Shown here piece by piece: positions 21,080 to 29,216 of a DNA stretch of 64,000 nucleotides (the first letter of the stretch is position 1; each line of letters starts with the position of its first letter). The position numbers and the translations under genes were made by a program. Below the pieces are notes generated by a model. It ran no database searches and was not told the DNA's origin. It worked only from the letters and a program-made list of their open reading frames with translations. This DNA comes from Leishmania mexicana MHOM/GT/2001/U1103 (lineage: Eukaryota > Euglenozoa > Kinetoplastea > Trypanosomatida > Trypanosomatidae): assembly GCF_000234665.1 (NCBI RefSeq), contig NC_018322.1:500206-564205 (forward strand), read 5' to 3'.

Positions 21080-21612
21080 GCCCCCCCTTCCCTAATGACA
21101 GGGAGGGGGAGGGAACACTCCTCAGTGCGCGGCACCGCAGGGTCCAGTAACCTCATCATGTGAGGCGAAGCCAAGCAGCAGCAGCAGCACTCCCGCCCCC
21201 CTCTATCCCCTTGCCGATGCCGAACCACTTCTGGCGGCGACAGGGTCAAGTGCCAACGACGTAAGGGACGTCAGAGCACCTCGCTGCCTACTGGTGTGGG
21301 GAGCCTGAGTGCCATCCCGAGGGGGATGCACTTCTGGTGTGGTGACCGGCATGATGGGGGAGCCGCTGTGAGGCGACCTGCAGAGAGGATGGGTGGGTGG
21401 GTAGAGGCTGAGGCAGGCCCCCCCTCCCCCTCCCCCTCCCCTGCTCAGGTGGCTGGCTCGGCGCACTGCTGTAAGGCGCGTGTCCAGGTCAGCTCGGCCT
21501 GACGCGATGGTGCCTGTGACGGTCGCGAGGGGTGGGGTGTTGGGGGGTCGAGTGGCGCTGGACCTCGTGTTGTATGGCTGCGACATGGGCACGGCGTATG
21601 AACACCGGAAAA
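21080..21612 (+). mobile_element. SIDER2-like degenerate retroposon, copy A
   Basis: The element is about 530 bases and lies in non-coding sequence just upstream of the NAA60-like gene. It contains the CCGATGCCGAAC and GGTGTGGGGAGCC segments that also occur in copy B, and ends in an A-rich tail after ACACCGG. No coding potential remains. SIDERs are extinct Leishmania retroposon relics often found in 3' UTRs, where they can destabilise mRNA. The last 329 bases are almost identical to copy B, while the first 200 are clearly diverged. The left boundary is approximate. Confidence 0.7.
21284..21612 (+). repeat. 329-base block almost identical to 35928-36256
   Basis: Aligned by eye at a constant offset of 14644 without indels; I find two substitutions (near 21478 and 21495). 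The block includes a run C7-T-C5-T-C5-T-C4 at 21418-21441, which is a G-quadruplex motif on the other strand. Confidence 0.9.
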
Positions 21613-21701
21613 AAGTCCCTTTCCTTCCTCTTTTTGGTTTTCTAACCAGGGCATTGGCACTCATTGCTTGCACCCTCCTCTCCCTCCATCACCGATCTCG
21701 A

Positions 21702-21703
21702 AG
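21702..21703 (+). promoter_or_regulatory. Candidate spliced-leader acceptor AG for the NAA60-like gene
   Basis: This is the first AG after the C/T tract at 21670-21690. The leader would be about 117 nt and would contain a five-codon upstream frame (ATG ATG CTG GCG TAG, 21716-21730). Confidence 0.35.
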
Positions 21704-21715
21704 GAACCCACGCTG

Positions 21716-21730
21716 ATGATGCTGGCGTAG
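21716..21730 (+). promoter_or_regulatory. Possible minimal upstream ORF (four residues)
   Basis: ATG-ATG-CTG-GCG-TAG lies between the acceptor candidate and the NAA60-like start. There is no other ATG between this stop codon and 21821. Confidence 0.3.
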
Positions 21731-21820
21731 TGAGGACATCGAGAAGCGCGAGAGCGAATACACTAGTGAGAATAACCCGTAGCTTTCCCCCTGATCCGCC
21801 GTTTCGTTTGCACTGCAACA

Positions 21821-23911
21821 ATGTCCTCGCCAACAGCGACGCCGTATGCCGGGTCGACAGGCGCGTCTAGCGAGAGTTTGGAGGTATGTCGATGTTACCC
21901 TGCACCGGAGATGGTGCAGCTGCCCGTCAAAGCTCCTGCCATCACGACCGCCGCCACCAGTGCTGCAGGCGTGTCGTCGTCGCCGTTGTCCTCGACGGGT
22001 GCATGCAGCGACACTGAAGCTACGGCGGCTGCGCCTGAATTGACCACTTGCGCCTTCCTCCGGCTGCGCTGGGGTGTGCAGCCGACGGAGCTCCGCAGAC
22101 TGTATGAGATGCACAAGGACGCGTACCCTATCAGCTACACCGCCTCCTACTACGAGTGGCTGCTGGACCACGATGCTTGTATGGGCCTGGTGGCACTGGT
22201 GACCCAGGCGACGTACCAGGAGTGGGTACAGCACTGGAGGGAGACGAAGGGCAATACGCCGAAGACGGTGCCCACGCAGACGGCAAGTGCTGCGTCGTCA
22301 TCGTCGTCACCTTCGTCCGCTTCCACAGCAACGCCGGTTCCGCCACCGGTCTCTCAGTGCAGCATGACTGCTGAGGCTCTGCAGGAATGCGCGCAGGTGG
22401 AGCGCATCATCGTGGAGCAGGAGCGTGTTGCTGCTCGCAAGGAGGCCGATGATGCTCACAGGGACACCAAATCGTTGCGCAACAGCGACGGCAGCGACTC
22501 GGCGGCACACACCGTTGTGGTAGGCTTTATCATTGGCCAGATCGCCTACGCACGCCACGACGCAGGCCACCTTCTTTCAAACCCCACTGCCTACATCGGC
22601 TCTTTCGCGGTTGACCCACCCTTTCAGACCTGCGGGGTGGGGCACGCGCTGCTACAGCGCTTCATCACGTACGTGACGCAGCAGCGCCCCATGTACGCGC
22701 AGGACTACTTGCACTATGACAAGCGGAAGCTGATTGCGCTGCTGGCGGACGCACAGGTAAAGAAGCGCAAAGCAGGGGCGAGGGCGCTACTCGCCGGAAC
22801 CTCCGCGTCCGCCGCGGGTGGCACATGCGAGGATGGCGGCGATGACAGTCCGCACAAGAGGGATGCTCCATCAGACGGGGCTCTGCCGCCGTCGATCTCT
22901 GCTGCGCCGTCCCAGTCATCGAGCCCCGCTCAAGCCCATCCCTCCATCTTCCAGAATCTCCTCACGTACCTGCCAGAGCTGCAGAGCTGGGTTGAGGATC
23001 GGCAGGCACGCCTCCGACTGCGGAATTGTGGCCTGACCGAAGAAGAGATTGACGAGCAGCGCGCCCGTGATCGACTGGCACCAGATGTGCTCACAGACGA
23101 AGAGGCGGACGAGGTGCGCCGTGAGGCACGTCGCTTTGTCGTCCAAACTGGTGTGCGGGACGTCTGGCTGCACTGTCTGCCTGGTAACCTCAACGCTACC
23201 AATTTCTACGCCCACCGTGGCTTTGTGCTGCACCGCGTGCTGAAGGCGTACTACGACATTGACGGCACTCCATACGATGCCCTCCTCCTGCACTACGTCA
23301 GCGGAAGTGATGGGCCCGCTGCCTTGCCAGGTGCGTCAGCAGAGTTCTCCTCCACAGTGGCGGCCGACACGCCGAGTGAGATGAAGCGTGTGGTAAACCG
23401 GCTGGAAAACCATGCTGCGCCGGAGGAGGATGCGGCCAGCCCAGATGGCGCCGCGCCTGCGCCGTCTTTGCCCCCGCCACCGTCCTCATTGACGGGTCTG
23501 CGCCGCCGCCGTGGTGCATCGCCGGCAAGGGAGGACAGCGGCCTGACAACAGCCGCTGCTGCGTTGACTGAGACGGACAGGGCCGCCGTTCCAACCCCCA
23601 CCCCCGCTACTGCGGCAGACGCACCGGCGGAGAAGGCCACACCGGCGAAACAGATCTCTCCGCAGACGGCCTCGTGGCTGTCTCCTCACACGTGCCCCAT
23701 GGTGGCCGATATCATCCTGTGCACGGCGGAAATGGGTCAGGAGGAGTGGCGACGGCGAACAGATCCAAAAGGCTCTGGCGATGAGGCACATCAGCGGCTA
23801 GGGTGGTGGGAGATGGTGCGCGAGGCTGTCTTCGTTACCAACGCCTTTGGACTGCTGTGTGCGGTGCTGTGGGTCGCCTACAACGTGGTGGTGGAGGGAA
23901 AGGTGCTGTAG
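21821..23911 (+). CDS. GNAT N-acetyltransferase, NAA60-like, with C-terminal membrane anchor
   Basis: This is a 696-residue GNAT-fold acetyltransferase. The N-terminal part (CAFLRLRWGVQPTELRRLYEMHKDAYPISYTASYY, about 68-108) and the C-terminal part (DVWLHCLPGNLNATNFYAHRGF, then LKAYYDIDGTPYDALLLHYVSG, about 447-495) match NAA60, which acetylates N termini of membrane proteins on the cytosolic side of the Golgi or plasma membrane using acetyl-CoA. The acetyl-CoA loop is QTCGVG (269-274). The protein is nearly three times the length of animal NAA60 because of low-complexity insertions (about 145-230 and 300-415) and a Pro/Ala-rich tail. Residues 676-691 form a hydrophobic segment near the end, suggesting tail anchoring. 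SIDER2 copy A ends 209 bases upstream. Confidence 0.78.
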   Translation: MSSPTATPYAGSTGASSESLEVCRCYPAPEMVQLPVKAPAITTAATSAAGVSSSPLSSTGACSDTEATAAAPELTTCAFLRLRWGVQPTELRRLYEMHKDAYPISYTASYYEWLLDHDACMGLVALVTQATYQEWVQHWRETKGNTPKTVPTQTASAASSSSSPSSASTATPVPPPVSQCSMTAEALQECAQVERIIVEQERVAARKEADDAHRDTKSLRNSDGSDSAAHTVVVGFIIGQIAYARHDAGHLLSNPTAYIGSFAVDPPFQTCGVGHALLQRFITYVTQQRPMYAQDYLHYDKRKLIALLADAQVKKRKAGARALLAGTSASAAGGTCEDGGDDSPHKRDAPSDGALPPSISAAPSQSSSPAQAHPSIFQNLLTYLPELQSWVEDRQARLRLRNCGLTEEEIDEQRARDRLAPDVLTDEEADEVRREARRFVVQTGVRDVWLHCLPGNLNATNFYAHRGFVLHRVLKAYYDIDGTPYDALLLHYVSGSDGPAALPGASAEFSSTVAADTPSEMKRVVNRLENHAAPEEDAASPDGAAPAPSLPPPPSSLTGLRRRRGASPAREDSGLTTAAAALTETDRAAVPTPTPATAADAPAEKATPAKQISPQTASWLSPHTCPMVADIILCTAEMGQEEWRRRTDPKGSGDEAHQRLGWWEMVREAVFVTNAFGLLCAVLWVAYNVVVEGKVL

Positions 23912-24803
23912 AGGGAGTCAAAAAAGGACGACGATGCTGAAAGCGCGCAACTGTGCCTGCAGGACGTGTGCGTGTTCACTAGCTTGTGCGCTGCCGGCGG
24001 CGGCTCTCGGAGGATGGGGGAATGAGGCGCTGGACGTTGCTGCCCGCACTCAGCCGGACTGCTGGCGTCTGGATACGTTCAACCAGCCGAGAAGCAACGA
24101 AAAAAAAAACAAAAAAAATCTGCCGCGAGGACCGCCAAATTGGCGAAGAAGTAATGCGGCAAAGCGTGAATGGGGACGCCGTCTCAGTTGTTTGTTTTTC
24201 TCCCTCGTGTCACAAGGAGGATCGACATGCGGGGACCGCAGCGCACAGGTGATGCAGCGATACGTATGCGCGCAGCGAGGATGTGCGCGCGCGCGGTGGG
24301 GGGGAATAGCGAACATATGCTTCGCACCCTCCACAACTGCACTCCCTCATAGAGACACACGCGCCTTGTGCGCAGTGCCCTCCTCTCCCTCCCTACACCC
24401 TCGAATTCACTTTATACGTCCTGCAATGTCTCCCTCTCTCTCTTGTGGTTATGCATGCCCACTTCGCGTGGGTCTTTTTTTGGGAGCGACTCCCACAGCG
24501 GCCGGCATCCCCCCCTCCCCTCCCTCCCCCGCTTTGCACCTCCGTCCCCCCGTCACCACGCCACTGCCACACGCGCTCCTCTTCCCCGCTAGTCGAAAAA
24601 GAGAAGGGACGGGTGGAGAACAAGCCAGAGCAACACCAATAAGGACGGGTGTGCTGCGTGTGACGATACATACGACGGGGGAGACTCCTTCCTTGGCGTG
24701 TGCGTGCCGCCCCTCTCTTTTCCTCGTTTTTTCCCCCTCCTCTACCCTGCGCTTTCGCCTGTTTCTGTTCATCCTTTCCTTCTTCCCTCCGCCGTTTGGT
24801 CTG
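23912..24803 (+). other. Intergenic/UTR, 0.9 kb
   Basis: No supported gene. The frame of the downstream gene stays open through all of it (319 codons), but the translation is low in complexity and atypical. Acceptor candidate: the AG at 24591-24592 after a C-rich tract. Confidence 0.6.
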
Positions 24804-27800
24804 ATGCCGTCCGATGTGGACCCGTCCTTCGCTGGCCAGCCGCCACCCTCGCGCTTGGTGTCGCCTCCCATAGGCGACAAGAGCACTGGACCTGCGCTGC
24901 CCCCCCAGGCTAATGTCACCAAGAACGCTCCGCCGAAGAATTCGATTCCCATGAAGCATGTGACGCGTGTGAGGCTGAACCCGACGACGCGCGTCGCCTC
25001 GGTGCCAGTGTCGCCGGTGCCGCCGCTCGCAGGCATGCCCCCGGGCAGTGGCTTTCGGGACAGCTTCGTGCCGCGCGCCGCGACGACCGCGCCTACCTCT
25101 GCGCCACAGACCCACAGTGATGATCACCAGGTGGTTGAGGCCATGCAAGCAGCCTATCAGAAGACGGAGGTTCACCTCAAGGCCATCGAGGCAAAGCTGA
25201 ATCTCCTGCACAAAGAGATTCAGCGAACGGCATCACCGGCGACGTCGCGCGAGCTACCGACGGAAGCGCTGGGCAACAACTCGACAGCCGAGAGTGTGCT
25301 CGGCTCTCTCGTCCCCATCGCGACAACCGGTGCGCCAGGCAGCAAGGCCGCGGCTAATCATCATCTGCAGCCGATTCCGTCTGCAATGGCGACGCCACTC
25401 CCACCCGTCCCACTGACGTCGGCGTCGACGTCGACCGTGGTAGCGAAGCCGAAAACATCCGCTGCCACGTCGGCTGTCGTGGAATCCTCCGCCACTGCTG
25501 CAGCTGCTACACCAGCCACCGCTAAAGCTAACCGGCAACATAGCCCACTGGACCTTCACTTCGTTGACCACGCTGACATACTCGACAGCCCCAACGCTAG
25601 CATCGGCAGCGACTCGTCTTCGAACGACTCTAGCGATAGCAGCAGTGATGCAGGTCACACGTTACCGAATGCTGCGCGGCACAGCGCCGGAAAGCCAGCG
25701 TTCTCACCTGCCCAGACGCCAGCTGCGGCTACAGACCACAGCGAGCCCAGCAACAGGACAGCGGCTCAGGTGCGGCAGAGAGTAGACCTCAAGGATGTCT
25801 CGCATGCGAACGCGTGCTCCTCGGCTGTCGCCGCCAGTGATCGCCGGGCGATGAGGTTTAGGGAGGGGGGTGAAAGATCGAGGACAGCACACTCCTTTCC
25901 TGCTTCGCTGTCGTCGGCCACGCCGCCAGCCGACAGGGGCTCTACCTGGGGCACCGGCGAGAGAGGCGAGGTGGTGGCAGTGGGTCGTGAGTTTCGCCAA
26001 TTCTCCAGCCAGGCGAGCACGCTGACGGATGCGAAGGTGTGCTTCTCTCTTGGAGAGTCTGGCAACCACGCGGTCGACAACGCCCAGGCGGTCGACAGAC
26101 TCGGTGGCGTTTCACGCCGCCAAGCTAACGTCGTGAAGCACGTCCGAGAGAGGTTCTTCGCGCCGATCCCACGCTTCGACGATGTGCTTCCGCGCAACAA
26201 GGCGGGTCTGTTCAACAAACGCGACATCGAGAAGCTATTGCTACCCGGCGCGCCATGCTCGTGGCTGTGCTGTGCGTCGCTGGCCATTAGCTACGTGTCG
26301 AGGGTGCCGACGCCCGTGGAGAAGGTGCTGCGTGCAAACCGCATGGGTGTGCACTACATCTCCTTGCCTACCATCACGCTGGCGGAGCTCTTCGACGTCG
26401 TGAGCGACTACATCCACGTCTGCTACCACCGCACCGCGGTGCATAAGAGCAGTTGTACGGAGGACGAGTTCGAGGACGACGCGGAGGCGTCGCGGTGTCT
26501 GAGCGAGGATGAACTGAGGCAGCTGGCGCACATACACTGCGAAATGGCCACCTTCGACAAGGAAGTGCTAGACCCGGAGTTTGGCGAGGACATGCAGGGG
26601 ATGGGCGAGCACCCGCCCATCATGAACCCCACACAGCTCCGCAAGGAGCTGCTGCTGCACCTGGGGGAGGAGAAGTCGATGTACATTTTCTACTACAACC
26701 CATACGTGCTGGAGCAGGCCCAGCTGCGGCTGCGCAGCAACCAGTGCGACACCGAGGAGGAGGCGGCCGCGGTCATGGCAACCGCCCGCTTTTCCGCCAA
26801 CGTGGCCGGCCTGTTCGGCATTCTGCTGGACTTTAACTCCGTGAGTCACGAGGTGAAGTTGTTGACACCGTACCTTTCTGCGGAGGAGCACCCGCTGCAC
26901 TTCAAGGACGACGAGGGCGAGGAGGGGGTCCACGCGCGGCACGACGTTCGCCGTTTCGCCAGCACCTTTTCGAACCTCGTGGTGGAGGAACAACTGGTGA
27001 GCCTGCACGCACTCTACGAGTCGGTTCAGCAGTCGGACAAGTACTTGGGCCTCTCGCGTGGTTATGTGCGCGTCTTCATGAGCGAGTCTTTCCCGCCAAA
27101 GGTGCCGTCAATGTTCCCACTCTTTGTGCTGGACGGCAGCAGCGCCGGTGGCCTCGTGACAAGCGTGCTGAACGTGAAGATTGCGCCGCACGTGCTGGGC
27201 CTCGCCATGCTGCACCACCTCTCGGTTACCTTCCTCCTGACGGAGTCGGCGCGTCGCAAGCAGAGTAGCCGGAATCTGCTTGGCAAGACGAGCGTGTGCG
27301 ACGTCAAGCTGCGCGGCATTCCGCTGACGAAGGTATGCCAGCAGCTGCGACTGCCGCTATCCATGATCGTGTGTGAAAGCAACAAAGGCTCTATCGAGAT
27401 GGCGTACGGGTGGTATCACGTCTTTCTCCAGCAGCTGCAGATCGACCAGGACGTGTGCATCGGCCTCGTCCTACCCTCCCGTCGCGACGGCGCCGCGGAT
27501 GGGCAGCCGAACATCACCGATGATCGCTTTGTGCATCATCTGCAGCTGATGATCGAGTCGAAGAGCGTGATGCTCATCAGCTTCGACATGAACATCGCCC
27601 TGAACGTGCGCATCGATTCTAGGAGCGATCCGGCGCACTTTGCGATTGTCATCGGCGTGGATGAGGAGCGCGGCGTTGTGCGGCTGGCTGACGTGAACGT
27701 GAAGCGGTTCCGCAAGACGTGGCACATCCCGATCTCGCGTCTGTACAACGCTGTCATGGGCTACGGATATATCGTTGCTTCCAGGAGCAGGAGGATCATC

Positions 27801-29216
27801 AAAGCCCTAGAGGGGAAGCACTTTCACGAGAACGCGCTGCAGTGCGCGCGCAACTTCCTACCCCCGCCAACCCCGGCGGCGTACCACCGGTTTGAGTACC
27901 CGCCCTGCCCGTATCCGCTGACCGTGCTGGCCGATGCCGTAGAACGATTGGGGTTTGCGGGAACCAACGTGGAGCACTTTCTCAACTTCTGCGGCTTCCA
28001 CATCTCGTACTTCTTATCACCGAATATGCCCCTCGAGGGGGCCGCGTTTGTGATCCAGAACTACTCCCACTACGCCCTCGATGACGCCGTGAGTGTGGCG
28101 ACAACGCACTACGACTTCTACGAGGGGAACCTACCGCCTAAAGAGGAGGCCGCTGAGGCCGGCGGAACGCCCACATACCCGGTGCGTTCAGAGGCGGACC
28201 TACTGGAGTCTATCCAGTACGCCATTGCCGAGCCTGACAAGCGCAAGCTGATCGTCAGGTACGACGTGAATGTTCTGCAGGCGGATGAGACCGTGTGGAA
28301 CGGTAACCATGGCAACAGTTTCGCCTTTGTCGTGGACTATGTGGCGTCGAAGAAGATGGTAGTGCTCTCCGATGCGAGCCCGTCCTCCTTCTACCGCTCT
28401 TTCGCCTGTCCCTTGGCGGTGCTGTTCAACGCCATGTGCAGCTGGGACAGTGTCAGCCTCCGTGCGCACGGGACGATTCTGTTGACAACGGAGGTGACGC
28501 AGGAGTCGATGCACGAGGACACGAAGGGCTACGACATGGCACACGCTCTCGTGCATCACCCCTTCAAGCCCATGTTTTCAGCGGTCTGCTCCTGCCTGGC
28601 TCTCGCGTCGACGGAGATGATGATGAACATCGAGAACCCCAGGCTTCTCAGCGACGCCCCGATCAGCGTTGAGGATGAGCATAGGAAGTACAGGCGCGAG
28701 AACAACATCTTTTCCACCGAGGACTTCCTTTACGCCCTGCCCTCCTTCAGCGTGTGCAGATGGCGTACACAGGCGGTGGACATCCAGGACGTCGGCAGCG
28801 TGGCCAACAGAGCGTTCGCGACGCTGAAGCTGCCGCTGCGCATCGTGGATGTGCTTCAGGAGCAGGGGCCCGACTCTAGGACCGACCCGAAAGCGCTGCT
28901 GCGCGCCTGCAACGGCATCAGCGGCCTACAGACTATCACCCTCGTCACCTACGATGCGGGTGTGCTGCACGGCGCTCCAGGCTTATCCGCGGGCCTCTTG
29001 AACCGTGTGCGCCTTTTCGACGACGAGAACAAGGAGGCGACGGTGCAGCCGACAGTGCCAGGTGCGCCGAGGAGAAGCGTGGGCTCCGTGCAGTTGCTGG
29101 AGGGTGATCCGTGCCGCTGGGGTGCGTGCTTCGAGCGCTCTGCCGAGGAGCTGATGCGCGCCATCAAGGGTATCTACCGTGTAGAGGAGGCCATGCACGA
29201 GGACGCGGATGGGTGA
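24804..29216 (+). CDS. Large protein with four degenerate phytochelatin-synthase-like (papain-fold) repeats
   Basis: The protein is 1470 residues. Residues 1-450 are low-complexity Ser/Pro/Ala sequence with one short helix (about 110-140). From about 470 I see four diverged repeats of one unit. Each has a buried N-terminal helix segment, an IPLTKVCQQLRLPLSMIV-like segment, a (Y/F)(D/N)xxVL strand, and an HFAIVIGV...VVRLADV hairpin. The second hairpin (His945, Asp963, then W-IPISRLYNAVM) matches phytochelatin synthase, a papain-like enzyme that makes metal-binding peptides from glutathione; the His-Asp spacing of 18 equals that of Arabidopsis PCS1. Repeat 1 has Cys489/Cys490 but Asn666 for His. 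Repeat 2 has Leu798 where Cys is expected. Repeat 3 has Ser1172 for His but keeps Asp1190. Repeat 4 (from about 1255) is most degenerate. It may be a structural protein or a composite enzyme. Start 24804 is uncertain: a pyrimidine tract abuts it. Confidence 0.62.
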   Translation: MPSDVDPSFAGQPPPSRLVSPPIGDKSTGPALPPQANVTKNAPPKNSIPMKHVTRVRLNPTTRVASVPVSPVPPLAGMPPGSGFRDSFVPRAATTAPTSAPQTHSDDHQVVEAMQAAYQKTEVHLKAIEAKLNLLHKEIQRTASPATSRELPTEALGNNSTAESVLGSLVPIATTGAPGSKAAANHHLQPIPSAMATPLPPVPLTSASTSTVVAKPKTSAATSAVVESSATAAAATPATAKANRQHSPLDLHFVDHADILDSPNASIGSDSSSNDSSDSSSDAGHTLPNAARHSAGKPAFSPAQTPAAATDHSEPSNRTAAQVRQRVDLKDVSHANACSSAVAASDRRAMRFREGGERSRTAHSFPASLSSATPPADRGSTWGTGERGEVVAVGREFRQFSSQASTLTDAKVCFSLGESGNHAVDNAQAVDRLGGVSRRQANVVKHVRERFFAPIPRFDDVLPRNKAGLFNKRDIEKLLLPGAPCSWLCCASLAISYVSRVPTPVEKVLRANRMGVHYISLPTITLAELFDVVSDYIHVCYHRTAVHKSSCTEDEFEDDAEASRCLSEDELRQLAHIHCEMATFDKEVLDPEFGEDMQGMGEHPPIMNPTQLRKELLLHLGEEKSMYIFYYNPYVLEQAQLRLRSNQCDTEEEAAAVMATARFSANVAGLFGILLDFNSVSHEVKLLTPYLSAEEHPLHFKDDEGEEGVHARHDVRRFASTFSNLVVEEQLVSLHALYESVQQSDKYLGLSRGYVRVFMSESFPPKVPSMFPLFVLDGSSAGGLVTSVLNVKIAPHVLGLAMLHHLSVTFLLTESARRKQSSRNLLGKTSVCDVKLRGIPLTKVCQQLRLPLSMIVCESNKGSIEMAYGWYHVFLQQLQIDQDVCIGLVLPSRRDGAADGQPNITDDRFVHHLQLMIESKSVMLISFDMNIALNVRIDSRSDPAHFAIVIGVDEERGVVRLADVNVKRFRKTWHIPISRLYNAVMGYGYIVASRSRRIIKALEGKHFHENALQCARNFLPPPTPAAYHRFEYPPCPYPLTVLADAVERLGFAGTNVEHFLNFCGFHISYFLSPNMPLEGAAFVIQNYSHYALDDAVSVATTHYDFYEGNLPPKEEAAEAGGTPTYPVRSEADLLESIQYAIAEPDKRKLIVRYDVNVLQADETVWNGNHGNSFAFVVDYVASKKMVVLSDASPSSFYRSFACPLAVLFNAMCSWDSVSLRAHGTILLTTEVTQESMHEDTKGYDMAHALVHHPFKPMFSAVCSCLALASTEMMMNIENPRLLSDAPISVEDEHRKYRRENNIFSTEDFLYALPSFSVCRWRTQAVDIQDVGSVANRAFATLKLPLRIVDVLQEQGPDSRTDPKALLRACNGISGLQTITLVTYDAGVLHGAPGLSAGLLNRVRLFDDENKEATVQPTVPGAPRRSVGSVQLLEGDPCRWGACFERSAEELMRAIKGIYRVEEAMHEDADG

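Larger units (their letters stand above)
17735..21820 (+). other. Long UTR/intergenic, 4.1 kb, no convincing protein gene
   Basis: This region contains a G-run tract at 18505-18524, a TA-rich microsatellite at 18893-18955, and a SIDER2-like element at about 21080-21612. A patch at 20080-20343 of less skewed sequence carries an 87-codon open frame that I do not recognise. Otherwise the reading frames are low in complexity. Confidence 0.6.

Noticed and set aside
23847..24803. In-frame 319-codon upstream extension of the phytochelatin-synthase-like gene
   Set aside because: It overlaps the end of the acetyltransferase gene, is low in complexity, and contains the pyrimidine tracts expected for trans-splicing.
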